From contig JACQDX010000033.1 in assembly GCA_016200895.1 (NCBI GenBank), positions 25,712 to 89,711 on the forward strand: DNA of 64,000 bases, in the 5' to 3' direction. A program made the position numbers and the translations under genes. Below are positions 8,114-16,946 of the stretch, in pieces. The notes beneath the pieces are model-generated. The model made no database searches, was not told the origin of the DNA, and worked only from the letters and a program-made list of their open reading frames with translations. This DNA comes from Burkholderiales bacterium (GTDB lineage: Bacteria; Pseudomonadota; Gammaproteobacteria; Burkholderiales; Burkholderiaceae_D). Numbering within the stretch: the first letter of the stretch is position 1; every line of letters begins with the position of its first letter.

Positions 8114-10489
8114 ATGATGAAGTATATTCGCGGTTTATTCGCACTGATCTTACTGATAGGCCTGACGGCTTGTGGCGGCGGCGGTGGTTCAGCTGGCAAT
8201 ACAAGTAACGGTGCCAAGTTGTTTACGACAGCTGCTGACAAAATAACCATAGCGCCCGGGGTAACCCAAACTTACACCATTGGTGGTGGTGTTCCTGGTT
8301 ACTCTGCAAACAGCAGTAATGGCGCTGCTATTGTCACAGTGTCTGACAAAACCTTGACGATCAAGGGCGGCGGCGGCGGTACAGCAATCGTAACGGTAAA
8401 AGATGCCGCGGGTGCTGCTGTAACCATAGAAGTGACCGTTGGTAGTGGTCTGGCATTGTTCACCAATGCGCCAGACACAGTGACAGTAGCTGTTGGTGCA
8501 CAATCGGCTGAATATACGATAGGTGGTGGTAGCCTTGTATATACCGTTGGCTCCAGCAATAATCAGATCGCGGACGTAGTTGTCTCTGGAAATCGTTTCA
8601 TTATTGTTGGTGTTAGCGGTGGTAAAGCAACGGTGACTGTACGTGACTCTATTGGCGGGCTGGTTAGCATAGCCGTTACTATCGGTTCTGTTGACGCTCT
8701 GTTTTCAACCGCTGGCACTGATATCAACGTCGGTGTCGGTTCGGCTGTCACCTATGTGGTTGGTGGTGGTAACGGTCCATATAGTGTGGGTAGCAGCAAT
8801 GTTGCCGTTGCAACTGCTAATATCTCAGGCACAAAATTGACTATTACTGGTGTGGGTGTTGGTACTGCGAACGTCATTCTTCGTGATGCAGCATCTGGTA
8901 ATGTCACTATCAAGGTCACAGTAGGCTCAACGGCAGCGCTGTTCACCTCTGCACCGGCTGTACTGACTGTTGGTATAGGTACATCCAGCCCGACATTTAC
9001 TATTGGTGGTGGTAGCCAGGTCTACACTGTCACCAGCGCTAATACCCAGATCGCGGGTGTAGGTATCAACGGCAATAAATTCACGATCAGCGGTGTTTCT
9101 GCTGGCACAACATCAGTTATCGTTAAGGATAGTCTGGGCGCCACCGTTACGATTACGGTCACCGTTGGTTCTGGTGCCGCTTTCTACACAACAGCACCTA
9201 ATGATATTACTTTGACTGCAGGTGGTGGTGGTACTTATGTATTGGGTGGTGGAAGTGCTCCTTACACTGCGACCAGCAGCAATACCTCGGTCGTCACAGC
9301 ATCCGCATCTGGCAATAGCCTGACCTTGTCTGGTGTAGGTTCTGGCAAAGCAGTTGTAGTGCTACGTGATGCTGCCGGTGCCATCATCAATGTGAATGTG
9401 ACAATCGGCTCTGGTAACGTAAATGCCCTGTTCACTACGGCACCTGGTGCTGTAACTATCGCAGTTGGTGCCAGTCCTGCCTACCAAATTGGTGGTGGTA
9501 CTGCACCTTACTCAGTCACCAGTAGCAATACTTCGATTGCGACGGCAACACTCACTGGCAGTACTTTTACCATTACTGCTTTGGCGACCGGTACAGCCAA
9601 CATCGTCGTGAAAGATGCTGCCGGTGGTTCGGTTACCATTGTTGTCAGTGTTGGTAATGGAGCGACAGTTGCTCTTTATACTTCTGCACCCGCTACGGTC
9701 ACTATCGCGCCTGGTTCTGCACCGACTTACCTGGTTGGCGGCGGTACTGCACCATATGCGGCGACCAGCAGCAATACTTCGGTAGCAACGGTCGCTGTAG
9801 CAGGTACTACGATGACAATTACTGGTGTTGCTCCAGGTTCTGCCACTGTTCGATTGGTTGATAGTGTCGGGGCAGCAGTTACTATTACTGTGAACGTCAT
9901 ATCGGGTACTAACTCAGCACTTTCTGTTGCACCAACATCAATCAACGGGTTTGTTGGGGATTCTGTTACCATCAGGGTTGATGGCGGTAGTGCTCCATAC
10001 ACGGCAGTTTCCAGTGTTCCGGGTAATGCAACAGTTACATCTGGTGCGACGCTGCCTAGTGCGGGTAATGTTACTGTCTTTTTGGCAAGGATTGGTACTG
10101 CAAACGTTGTTGTCACTGATGCGCAAGGTACAGTTTCAACTGTTGCAATAACGGTTGTTGCTCAAACATCTAATATGTTCCTGAGTCCGACAGTCTGGAA
10201 TATCAATGAAACAAATAACGCAACTATTCCGTTGACTGTCTCAGGTGGTAACGGACCGTTCCAGGTATTTACCAACAACACGCTTTTGTCCGCTGTTACA
10301 GGTACCAGCCCTGATCCTTTGAATCCACTGACATTCACTGGCCGTACCGTAAATGTAAGTCTGGGTACTCAGGGTACACGTTGCGTGGCTGCTGATACAG
10401 CAGTGACTATTACGGTCAAGGATAGTCTTAATGTAACAACAACCAGCGTAATGACTATCAAGGACTTGAATGGTGGTGCTGGCTGTTAA
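8114..10489 (+). CDS. Large repeat lipoprotein with about nine Ig-like repeats
   Basis: 791 residues, no named family that I recognise. The lipoprotein signal ends at LIGLTACGGGGG (Cys20). From residue 36 on the protein is almost entirely tandem repeats: seven close copies of 79-82 residues (36-602) and two diverged ones (603-688, 689-791). Each copy follows the pattern LFT-AP--VT-AVG----Y-IGGG--PY-V-SSN, then G---TI-GV--GTA-V-V-D--G--VTI-VTVGS. Composition is rich in Gly, Thr, Val, Ala and Ser, with almost no Cys, Trp or His. The pattern resembles bacterial Ig-like (BIG-type) surface domains. A lipid-anchored rod or adhesin on the cell envelope is inferred, not shown. Its position between pilQ and aroK suggests co-transcription with the pilus genes. 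Start could be either of two adjacent ATGs. Confidence 0.85.
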   Translation: MMKYIRGLFALILLIGLTACGGGGGSAGNTSNGAKLFTTAADKITIAPGVTQTYTIGGGVPGYSANSSNGAAIVTVSDKTLTIKGGGGGTAIVTVKDAAGAAVTIEVTVGSGLALFTNAPDTVTVAVGAQSAEYTIGGGSLVYTVGSSNNQIADVVVSGNRFIIVGVSGGKATVTVRDSIGGLVSIAVTIGSVDALFSTAGTDINVGVGSAVTYVVGGGNGPYSVGSSNVAVATANISGTKLTITGVGVGTANVILRDAASGNVTIKVTVGSTAALFTSAPAVLTVGIGTSSPTFTIGGGSQVYTVTSANTQIAGVGINGNKFTISGVSAGTTSVIVKDSLGATVTITVTVGSGAAFYTTAPNDITLTAGGGGTYVLGGGSAPYTATSSNTSVVTASASGNSLTLSGVGSGKAVVVLRDAAGAIINVNVTIGSGNVNALFTTAPGAVTIAVGASPAYQIGGGTAPYSVTSSNTSIATATLTGSTFTITALATGTANIVVKDAAGGSVTIVVSVGNGATVALYTSAPATVTIAPGSAPTYLVGGGTAPYAATSSNTSVATVAVAGTTMTITGVAPGSATVRLVDSVGAAVTITVNVISGTNSALSVAPTSINGFVGDSVTIRVDGGSAPYTAVSSVPGNATVTSGATLPSAGNVTVFLARIGTANVVVTDAQGTVSTVAITVVAQTSNMFLSPTVWNINETNNATIPLTVSGGNGPFQVFTNNTLLSAVTGTSPDPLNPLTFTGRTVNVSLGTQGTRCVAADTAVTITVKDSLNVTTTSVMTIKDLNGGAGC
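8219..9919 (+). repeat. Seven coding tandem repeats of about 240 bp
   Basis: Seven consecutive in-frame units encode 79, 81, 80, 81, 82, 82 and 82 residues. The GGTGGTGGT run encoding GGG recurs at the same place in each unit (for example about 8281, 8521, 8761, 9001, 9241, 9490 and 9736). Units are clearly related in protein but diverged in DNA, so this is an old array rather than a recent expansion. Confidence 0.85.
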
Positions 10490-10561
10490 TACGGTCTGAC
10501 GGTTAGCCTGAAGCGGAAAATTTCTACAAAATAGCTGTTATTTGCTTCAAGCCGGAAATAC

Positions 10562-10587
10562 TCTCCTGAGCGTCAATGCTCAGGAGA
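10562..10587. terminator. Strong hairpin between the repeat lipoprotein gene and aroKB
   Basis: Perfect 10-bp stem (TCTCCTGAGC / GCTCAGGAGA) with a six-base loop. No T-run follows, so it is unlikely to be a simple intrinsic terminator. It may be a processing site, a partial terminator or an mRNA 3' stabiliser within a longer transcript running into aroKB. Confidence 0.45.
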
Positions 10588-10620
10588 AGTCAGCAAAAGT
10601 CTTAAGCCAGGTAAACAGTT

Positions 10621-12294
10621 TTGAAGAACATTTTTCTCGTAGGCCTGATGGGCTCCGGCAAAACCACGGTTGGCCGGGCTCTGGCAAAAAAACTCAATAA
10701 ACGTTTTATTGATACTGATCACGAAATTGAGGCACGTACAGGTGTCTCAATTCCCGTGATTTTTGAGATTGAAGGCGAAGCCAGTTTTCGACAGCGGGAA
10801 GCGGACGTGATCCGTGATCTGACTGGGCAAGAAAACATAGTCTTAGCCACAGGTGGTGGTGCCGTGTTGAATGCAGAGAGCAGGAAGTATTTGCATGAAC
10901 GCGGCATTGTCATTTATTTGCGTGCTGGTATAAACAGCATTTTGCAGCGTACTCGCCACGACAAGAATCGTCCTCTTTTGCGCACGGCAGACCCGCGCAA
11001 GAAACTCGAAGAGCTGGAATCCCAGCGTGCTCCCCTTTATCAGGAAGTTGCCCATATCAGCATTGAGACCGGCAGGCCCAATGTACAATTTCTGGTGCAA
11101 ACCGTACTGGACAAATTAGCCCAGGAAAAATTATGCGATATTCCTGACGCCCTACTGAGCAATAGCAAAACAAATATGTCAGACCAAAGCACCGCCAGCA
11201 CCAGTACTACCAGCGCGTTCCTGAATGTGGATCTGGGTGAACGCAGTTATCCCATTGCCATAGGTAACTCTCTGTTATCTGATAGCCAGTTCCTGCAGTC
11301 GAAAATCAAGGGCAAGAAAACTGTCATCATCACCAACACGGTTGTTGCCCCTCTTTATCTTGCTACGTTGGAAACCGCCTTGCGTGCTGCTGGCAAGGAA
11401 GTATTGTCCGTGGTGTTGCCCGATGGCGAAGAGCAAAAAAACTGGGCCAGCCTGATGCTGATCTTTGACGCCCTGCTCGAACATAAATGCGATAGAAAAA
11501 CCACTTTACTGGCACTTGGTGGTGGCGTCATCGGTGACATGACAGGCTTCGCCGCCTCTGCCTATATGCGCGGCGTGCCTTTTGTGCAAATTCCGACCAC
11601 CTTGTTATCCCAGGTTGATTCATCGGTAGGTGGCAAGACTGGTATCAATCACCCTCTGGGCAAGAATATGATAGGGGCGTTTTACCAGCCCGAGGCCGTG
11701 ATAGCAGATATCGGCAGCCTGCAAAGCTTGCCTGACAATGAACTCTCCGCCGGCCTGGCTGAAGTCATCAAACATGGCGCGATTATCGATCCTGTTTTTT
11801 TTGACTGGATAGAAACCAATATGCCAGCCTTGCGTGCCAAAGAACCCAAGGCGCTGACCCATGCGATCTTGCGTTCCTGCGAAATCAAGGCCGATATCGT
11901 GCATCAGGATGAGCGTGAAGGCGGCTTGCGTGCCATCCTGAATTTTGGCCACACCTTTGGCCACGCCATCGAATCTGGCCTGGGCTATGGCAAATGGCTG
12001 CATGGCGAAGCCGTCGGCTGTGGCATGGTCATGGCTGCTGATTTATCTTGTCGTCTGGGATATATCGACTATGTGACCAAGACCCGTATCAAACAAGTGG
12101 TGGAAGCTGCTGGCTTGCCCGGTGTAGCTCCTGATCTTGGCGAAGAACGCTGGCTGGAACTGATGGAAGTCGACAAGAAAAACGAAGGCGGTAAAATCAA
12201 ATTCATCTTGTTAAAACCCCTGGGGCAGGCACACATCACCGCGGTTCCCAAAGAGATTTTGCTGGAAACCCTGCGTAGTTGCATCATCAATTAA
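10621..12294 (+). CDS. aroKB: Shikimate kinase / 3-dehydroquinate synthase fusion (AroKB)
   Basis: 557 residues with two shikimate-pathway enzymes in one frame. Residues 1-about 175 are AroK: Walker [12 protein letters not shown], the shikimate-binding DTDHEIE, and LATGGGAV. Residues about 195-557 are AroB: NAD-binding LPDGEEQK and [14 protein letters not shown], the [17 protein letters not shown] stretch, and zinc ligands in [17 protein letters not shown] and LHGEAVG. AroB makes 3-dehydroquinate; AroK phosphorylates shikimate. The Ser/Thr/Asn linker (about 176-195) contains an ATG at 11176 where aroB could once have started. Stops TGA (11156) and TAG (11163) lie in the other two frames just before it, so a small indel would separate the genes. 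Translation starts at TTG ([11 protein letters not shown]). In most relatives aroK and aroB are separate, adjacent genes. Confidence 0.9.
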   Translation: MKNIFLVGLMGSGKTTVGRALAKKLNKRFIDTDHEIEARTGVSIPVIFEIEGEASFRQREADVIRDLTGQENIVLATGGGAVLNAESRKYLHERGIVIYLRAGINSILQRTRHDKNRPLLRTADPRKKLEELESQRAPLYQEVAHISIETGRPNVQFLVQTVLDKLAQEKLCDIPDALLSNSKTNMSDQSTASTSTTSAFLNVDLGERSYPIAIGNSLLSDSQFLQSKIKGKKTVIITNTVVAPLYLATLETALRAAGKEVLSVVLPDGEEQKNWASLMLIFDALLEHKCDRKTTLLALGGGVIGDMTGFAASAYMRGVPFVQIPTTLLSQVDSSVGGKTGINHPLGKNMIGAFYQPEAVIADIGSLQSLPDNELSAGLAEVIKHGAIIDPVFFDWIETNMPALRAKEPKALTHAILRSCEIKADIVHQDEREGGLRAILNFGHTFGHAIESGLGYGKWLHGEAVGCGMVMAADLSCRLGYIDYVTKTRIKQVVEAAGLPGVAPDLGEERWLELMEVDKKNEGGKIKFILLKPLGQAHITAVPKEILLETLRSCIIN

Positions 12295-12299
12295 CGACC

Positions 12300-13451
12300 A
12301 TGTTCACCGACGCCCACCTCGCTCCCTATGCAGCACAATCTGCCAGCTCGCGAGGGCGGCGTTACACCGAAGAGTCATCTTCCTCGCGCAGTGAATATCA
12401 GCGCGACCGTGACCGCATCATCCATAGCACAGCCTTCCGCCGTCTTGAATACAAGACCCAGGTTTTCGTCAATCACGAAGGCGACCTGTTCCGTAACCGC
12501 CTCACGCATAGCCTGGAAGTGGCGCAGATAGGCCGCTCGATAGCTCGCAACCTGCGCCTGAATGAAGATTTGGTGGAAGCTATCTCACTGGCGCATGATC
12601 TTGGCCACACTCCCTTTGGTCACGCTGGTCAGGACGCCCTGAATGCCTGCATGAAGCCCTTTGGCGGCTTTGAACATAATCTGCAAAGCCTGCGTGTGGT
12701 CGATGAACTGGAAGAGCGCTACGGCGCTTTTGATGGCCTCAACCTGACGTATGAAACCCGCGAAGGCATACTCAAACATTGTTCCATCACGAATGCCAGA
12801 TTGCTGGGCGATGTAGGGCAGCGCTTTATCGATAAAAAACGCCCGTCGCTGGAGGCGCAAGTCACTAACCTGGCAGACTCCATCGCCTACAATAATCATG
12901 ATATTGATGATGGCCTGCGCTCCGGCCTGTTACTGGAGTCGCAGATGCTCGAAGTCGATATCTACGCGCGCCACCGGGCGATTGTCGATGCCACCTATCC
13001 CGGCATCAGTGGTCGCCGTGGCATCGCCGAGACTATACGCCGCATGATCAATACCCTCATCGTTGATTTGATACAGACTTCGGCGCAAAAGATCCAGGAC
13101 TGCCAACCAGGCTCAGTTGATGACGTGCGCAATATGGAAAGGATGATCGCCTTTTCAGACAACATGTATCAGGAAGCGCAAACCCTGAAGCAATTTCTGT
13201 TTGAAAACCTGTACCGCCATTACCAGGTCAACCGCATGACCTTCAAAGCCAGGCGTACCATCACCGAATTGTTTGATGCCTTGCATGCCCAGCCGAATTT
13301 GCTGTCGCCAGATTATCAGCTTGGCCAGGCGGATAAGGAAGAGCAAAGCCAGCATTTGCAAGTCAGAAAAATTGCCGACTACATCGCTGGTATGACAGAC
13401 CGTTATGCCATGCGCGAGCACAGGCGCTTATACATGGTGGATGAAATCTAG
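12300..13451 (+). CDS. dgt: dGTPase-like HD-domain phosphohydrolase
   Basis: 383 residues from the ATG at 12300, six bases after the aroKB stop; an ATG at 12279 would overlap aroKB and add non-conserved residues. HD-domain metal ligands are visible in [11 protein letters not shown] and [13 protein letters not shown], with further active-site residues in [16 protein letters not shown] and [16 protein letters not shown]. The family hydrolyses dGTP (or other dNTPs) to the nucleoside and triphosphate. The type lacking the longer E. coli insertions, as here, is usually called dGTPase-like. The aroB-dgt order is standard in Burkholderiales. Confidence 0.93.
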   Translation: MFTDAHLAPYAAQSASSRGRRYTEESSSSRSEYQRDRDRIIHSTAFRRLEYKTQVFVNHEGDLFRNRLTHSLEVAQIGRSIARNLRLNEDLVEAISLAHDLGHTPFGHAGQDALNACMKPFGGFEHNLQSLRVVDELEERYGAFDGLNLTYETREGILKHCSITNARLLGDVGQRFIDKKRPSLEAQVTNLADSIAYNNHDIDDGLRSGLLLESQMLEVDIYARHRAIVDATYPGISGRRGIAETIRRMINTLIVDLIQTSAQKIQDCQPGSVDDVRNMERMIAFSDNMYQEAQTLKQFLFENLYRHYQVNRMTFKARRTITELFDALHAQPNLLSPDYQLGQADKEEQSQHLQVRKIADYIAGMTDRYAMREHRRLYMVDEI

Positions 13452-13460
13452 GAGTCACTT

Positions 13461-13512
13461 AACTATCTCTTGAGCCTACCTCGTGAGTCTACTTCTTGAA
13501 TCTACTTCTTGA
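13461..13512 (+). repeat. Four imperfect 13-bp tandem repeats after dgt
   Basis: Four consecutive 13-base units: AACTATCTCTTGA, GCCTACCTCGTGA, GTCTACTTCTTGA, ATCTACTTCTTGA. The last two differ by one base. They lie in the 193-bp gap between dgt and the DUF4197 gene. No hairpin or known motif was recognised. Confidence 0.6.
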
Positions 13513-13644
13513 ATCATTCTGGTTTGCTCTATATCTTTCTTCTGCATTCTCTGGCAAATCGTCTATTTACATAATTTGTACTTTCAAACTCAGGATATAG
13601 ACGGCGCTTTGTATAGAATACCAACTCTTTATCAGGAGGAAACC

Positions 13645-14346
13645 ATGCCATCCATTTCAACTTTATTTGCCCGCCTGCTGGTTGCCAGTAGTTTGGTATT
13701 CGCTACTGCAGCAGCGCACGCTATTTCTTTTGCTGATCTCAGCAATCAGGACGCCAGTACTGGCTTGAAAGCGGCGCTGGACAAGGGCTCGTCCGCCGCA
13801 GTCAGCAAGCTGGGAGTTGATGGCGGCTTCCTGAATAATGACAAGGTCAAGATCCAGTTACCTTCCATACTCGAAAAAGCCCGCCCGATTTTGCAAATGA
13901 CAGGCAAGGGCCAGCAACTCGATGAATTGGTAGTCTCCATGAACCGCGCGGCAGAAGCAGCTGTGCCCATGGCCAAGCCCTTGCTGGTGAATGCCGTCAA
14001 ATCCATGTCTTTGACTGATGCAAAAAATATCCTGACTGGTGGTGAAACTTCAGTCACTGATTTTTTCAGGGAAAAAACCTCCACACCTTTAAGCGCCAAA
14101 TTCTTGCCTATGGTCAAAGGCGTGACCGACAAGGCCGGTTTGTCAGCCAAATACAATGCCATCATGGGTCAGGCACAAAAGTTTGGTGCTGTGTCCCAGC
14201 AAGAAGCTACCGTTGAAGGCTACGTCACGCAAAAAGCCGTGGATGCCTTGTTTTTGATGATCGCCGAAGAAGAAAAAGCTATCCGCCAGGACCCCTTGGG
14301 CGCTGGCAGCAAGGCTATCAGCAAAGTATTCAGCCTGTTGAAGTAA
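13645..14346 (+). CDS. DUF4197 family exported protein
   Basis: 233 residues from the ATG at 13645, which has a strong AGGAGG Shine-Dalgarno at 13634-13639; an upstream ATG at 13576 is in frame but has no such site. A signal peptide (ARLLVASSLVFATAAAHA) is followed by a mostly helical domain: SFADLSNQDASTGLKAAL, LPSILEKARPIL, TDAKNILTGGETSVTDFF and a C-terminal VDALFLMIAEEEKAIRQDP. These are the features of DUF4197, a periplasmic or envelope family of unknown function. It stands alone between dgt and the liv cluster. Confidence 0.85.
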   Translation: MPSISTLFARLLVASSLVFATAAAHAISFADLSNQDASTGLKAALDKGSSAAVSKLGVDGGFLNNDKVKIQLPSILEKARPILQMTGKGQQLDELVVSMNRAAEAAVPMAKPLLVNAVKSMSLTDAKNILTGGETSVTDFFREKTSTPLSAKFLPMVKGVTDKAGLSAKYNAIMGQAQKFGAVSQQEATVEGYVTQKAVDALFLMIAEEEKAIRQDPLGAGSKAISKVFSLLK

Positions 14347-14738
14347 GCATATATGTGACGGCCAAGCAGCGTGTCTGCCTGGCCGGAGAGACATACTCAC
14401 ATGAAAAGCCTGCAATTTTTTTGCAGCAGTTTTGTCGTCAATTCCCCTGTCTGTTGCTGTTCACATGAAAATCTTTCATCGAAGGCTTGAAAGAGTTTCC
14501 TCTCTCCTGTTTCAGTGTCGTATTTTTGCCTCCAAAAAATTCATCAGGATACTGGAAACCGTTGCTGCATAAGGCTTTGCGGCCACCTGCTCATAGCGCC
14601 GAGCTGCCCCCTCAAACATTTGCGTAGTTTTACTTAAGTAGAATGGAGTCTGAGCTTTTTCCGGTTTCCTGCTAACTTATATCGGTAATTCATGAATTTA
14701 TTTTTTGAAGTACCCACATAAAAAATCAGGAGACCAAG
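14347..14738 (+). other. 392-bp gene-free region upstream of livK
   Basis: No ORF with coding character was found. An imperfect hairpin (GGCCAAGCAG / CTGCCTGGCC, about 14360-14384) lies just after the DUF4197 stop and may end that transcript; it has no T-run. The rest presumably holds the livK promoter, but no clear -35/-10 pair was seen. A purine-rich AGGAGACC ribosome binding site precedes livK at about 14729-14736. Confidence 0.4.
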
Positions 14739-15896
14739 ATGTCATACAAAGTCAAAACCCTAGTCGCATCCATAGTTCTGGGCATGGCCGCTGCAAGCAA
14801 TGCAGCAGAGCCTATCAAGATCGGTGTTGCTGGTCCTTTCACTGGTGGTTCTGCCCCTATGGGCGTATCCATGCGTGATGGCGTCAAACTCGCCGTCAGT
14901 GAAATCAATGCCAAAGGTGGTGTGCTGGGCCGACAGTTGCAATTGGTCGAACGTGATGATGAAGCAAAAAATGAACGCGGCGTGCAGGTGGCACAAGAGC
15001 TCATCAACAAAGAAAAAGTGGTTGCCACGGTTGGTTATATCAATACCGGTGTAGCACTGGCATCCCAGCGTTTTTATCAAGAAGCAAAAATCCCTGTCCT
15101 GAATAATGTTGCTACAGGCAGTGTGGTCACCAAGCAATTTGTGGCGCCTGAACACAAGGATAATTATATCTTCCGTACGGCAGCCAATGACACCATACAA
15201 TCTGCCATGATTGTTGATGAAGCCGTCGTCAAGAATAAATTCACCAAGGTCGCCATCCTGGCTGACTCTACCAATTATGGCCAACTGGGCCGTGAAGATC
15301 TGGAAAAAACCCTGGGTGCCAAAGGCATCAAAGCAGTCGCTGTGGAAAAATTCAATATCAAGGATGTCGACATGACAGCCCAGTTATTGAAAGCCAAGCA
15401 GGGCGGTGCACAAGCCATCCTGACCTACGGCATAGGCCCTGAACTGGCGCAAATTGCCAATGGCATGGAAAAGCTGGGCTGGAAAGTGCCGATGATAGGC
15501 AGCTGGACTTTATCCATGGGTAATTTCCTCGACAATGCCGGTAAAAATGGTGATGGTGCCATGATGCCGCAAACCTTTATTCAAGACCCTAATACACCTA
15601 AGCGCAAGGCCTTCATCGAAGCTTATCAAAAGGCGTACAAGATTGAGCGTATGCCTTCTGCAGTCTCTGCCGCACAGGGCTATGACTCGATTTACCTGTT
15701 GGCTGCGGCCATCAAACAAGCTGGTGGCACAGATGGTGTCAAAGTGCGTGAAGCACTGGAAAATTTGAATGAAAAAGTGGAAGGTGTGATCACCACCTAT
15801 AACAAGCCTTTCACGCATGACGATCACGAAGCCATCAAATCTGGCATGCCTGTCATGGGCCTGGCCAAAGCTGGCCAGATCGTCCAGGCTAAATAA
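14739..15896 (+). CDS. livK: Branched-chain amino acid ABC transporter, periplasmic binding protein
   Basis: 385 residues. A signal peptide ends near residue 23 (GMAAASNAAEPIK), followed by the type I periplasmic binding fold: IKIGVAGPFTGGSAPMGVSM, GVKLAVSEINAKGGVLGRQL, and ATVGYINTGVALASQRFY. This is the LivK/LivJ-like leucine-isoleucine-valine binding family (Peripla_BP_6). Ligands in this family range from branched-chain amino acids to amides and aromatic acids, so the exact substrate is inferred from the family only. It is first in the liv cluster, with livH 150 bases downstream. Confidence 0.9.
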   Translation: MSYKVKTLVASIVLGMAAASNAAEPIKIGVAGPFTGGSAPMGVSMRDGVKLAVSEINAKGGVLGRQLQLVERDDEAKNERGVQVAQELINKEKVVATVGYINTGVALASQRFYQEAKIPVLNNVATGSVVTKQFVAPEHKDNYIFRTAANDTIQSAMIVDEAVVKNKFTKVAILADSTNYGQLGREDLEKTLGAKGIKAVAVEKFNIKDVDMTAQLLKAKQGGAQAILTYGIGPELAQIANGMEKLGWKVPMIGSWTLSMGNFLDNAGKNGDGAMMPQTFIQDPNTPKRKAFIEAYQKAYKIERMPSAVSAAQGYDSIYLLAAAIKQAGGTDGVKVREALENLNEKVEGVITTYNKPFTHDDHEAIKSGMPVMGLAKAGQIVQAK

Positions 15897-16046
15897 AGGC
15901 AGGGCACAACAACTGTCCCTGGCTTACGCCAGCCCATAGCTCAGCCGCCTGCTTGGCGCCGGGCTTGTTATTCAGACAGACAGCCGCCAGGTTCCCCAAT
16001 ATGTTTTGGAGGGCCCTGGCAGGCTGCACTCCACGGGTGAAACAAC

Positions 16047-16937
16047 ATGGAAATATTACTTCAGCTCGTCTTCAGCGGCATTGCCCTGGGGATGATTTAT
16101 GCTGTCATCGCGTTCGGCTATCAACTCACATTTGCGACTTCAGGTACCCTGAACTTTGGTCAGGGCGAAGCGCTGATGCTGGGTGCACTGGTAGGCCTTA
16201 GTGTAGTCGGCAATGTGCACGGTGGCCCTTATATGAATTACTGGGTGATGATACCGATAGTCCTGCTCTTTGGTGGCCTGCAAGGCATGGTCGTGGAATG
16301 GATAGGGGTACGTCCAGCCATCAAGATCAAATCAGAATTTGGCTGGATCATGTCCACCATCGCGCTCGCCATCATCTTCAAAAACGTCGCAGAAAATATC
16401 TGGGGCAAGGATGACCTGACTTTCCCGTCTCCTTTGTCTGCCGCACCATTTCAAGTATTTGGCGCAAATGTGCAAGCCATGCAAGTCGTGGTAGTTCTTG
16501 GTGCACTGGCGATGATGCTGGCTGTTGAATTCTTTAACCGCAAATCAATTTACGGTAAGGCCGTTGTGGCGACATCGAATGACAGGGATGCCGCTGGCCT
16601 GATGGGTATCAATACCAGCATGGTCATCACCTTTTCTTATGCGTTGTCATCGGCAACCGCTGCCTTTGCTGGTGTGCTGGTGGCACCCTTGACACTGACC
16701 GGTGCGACCATGGGTTCGGCACTCGGTTTGAAAGCCTTTGCCGTGGCGATTATCGGCGGCCTGACTTCTGGTGTAGGTGCCATCGTCGGCGGTCTGATTT
16801 TGGGCATTGCTGAAACTCTGACTGGCTTCTACATCTCCACCGGTTACAAGGAAGTACCGGGCCTGGTGTTATTGCTGCTGGTGCTGGCCGTCAAACCTGC
16901 CGGTTTGTTTGGCAAAGCTGCCATCAAGAAAGTGTAA
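16047..16937 (+). CDS. livH: Branched-chain amino acid ABC transporter permease LivH
   Basis: 296 residues, about eight membrane helices. The N-terminus (LQLVFSGIALGMIYAVIAFG) and the NFGQGEALMLGAL segment are the standard LivH signature, and the DRDAAGLMGINTSMVI loop is the coupling region facing the ATPases. Starts at the ATG at 16047. It is followed after nine bases by the livMG fusion. Confidence 0.93.
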   Translation: MEILLQLVFSGIALGMIYAVIAFGYQLTFATSGTLNFGQGEALMLGALVGLSVVGNVHGGPYMNYWVMIPIVLLFGGLQGMVVEWIGVRPAIKIKSEFGWIMSTIALAIIFKNVAENIWGKDDLTFPSPLSAAPFQVFGANVQAMQVVVVLGALAMMLAVEFFNRKSIYGKAVVATSNDRDAAGLMGINTSMVITFSYALSSATAAFAGVLVAPLTLTGATMGSALGLKAFAVAIIGGLTSGVGAIVGGLILGIAETLTGFYISTGYKEVPGLVLLLLVLAVKPAGLFGKAAIKKV

Positions 16938-16946
16938 GGTCTAGAA

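Noticed and set aside
8219..9919. CRISPR-like periodic repeats
   Set aside because: Units are about 240 bp, coding and diverged, with no spacer structure; they encode protein repeats.
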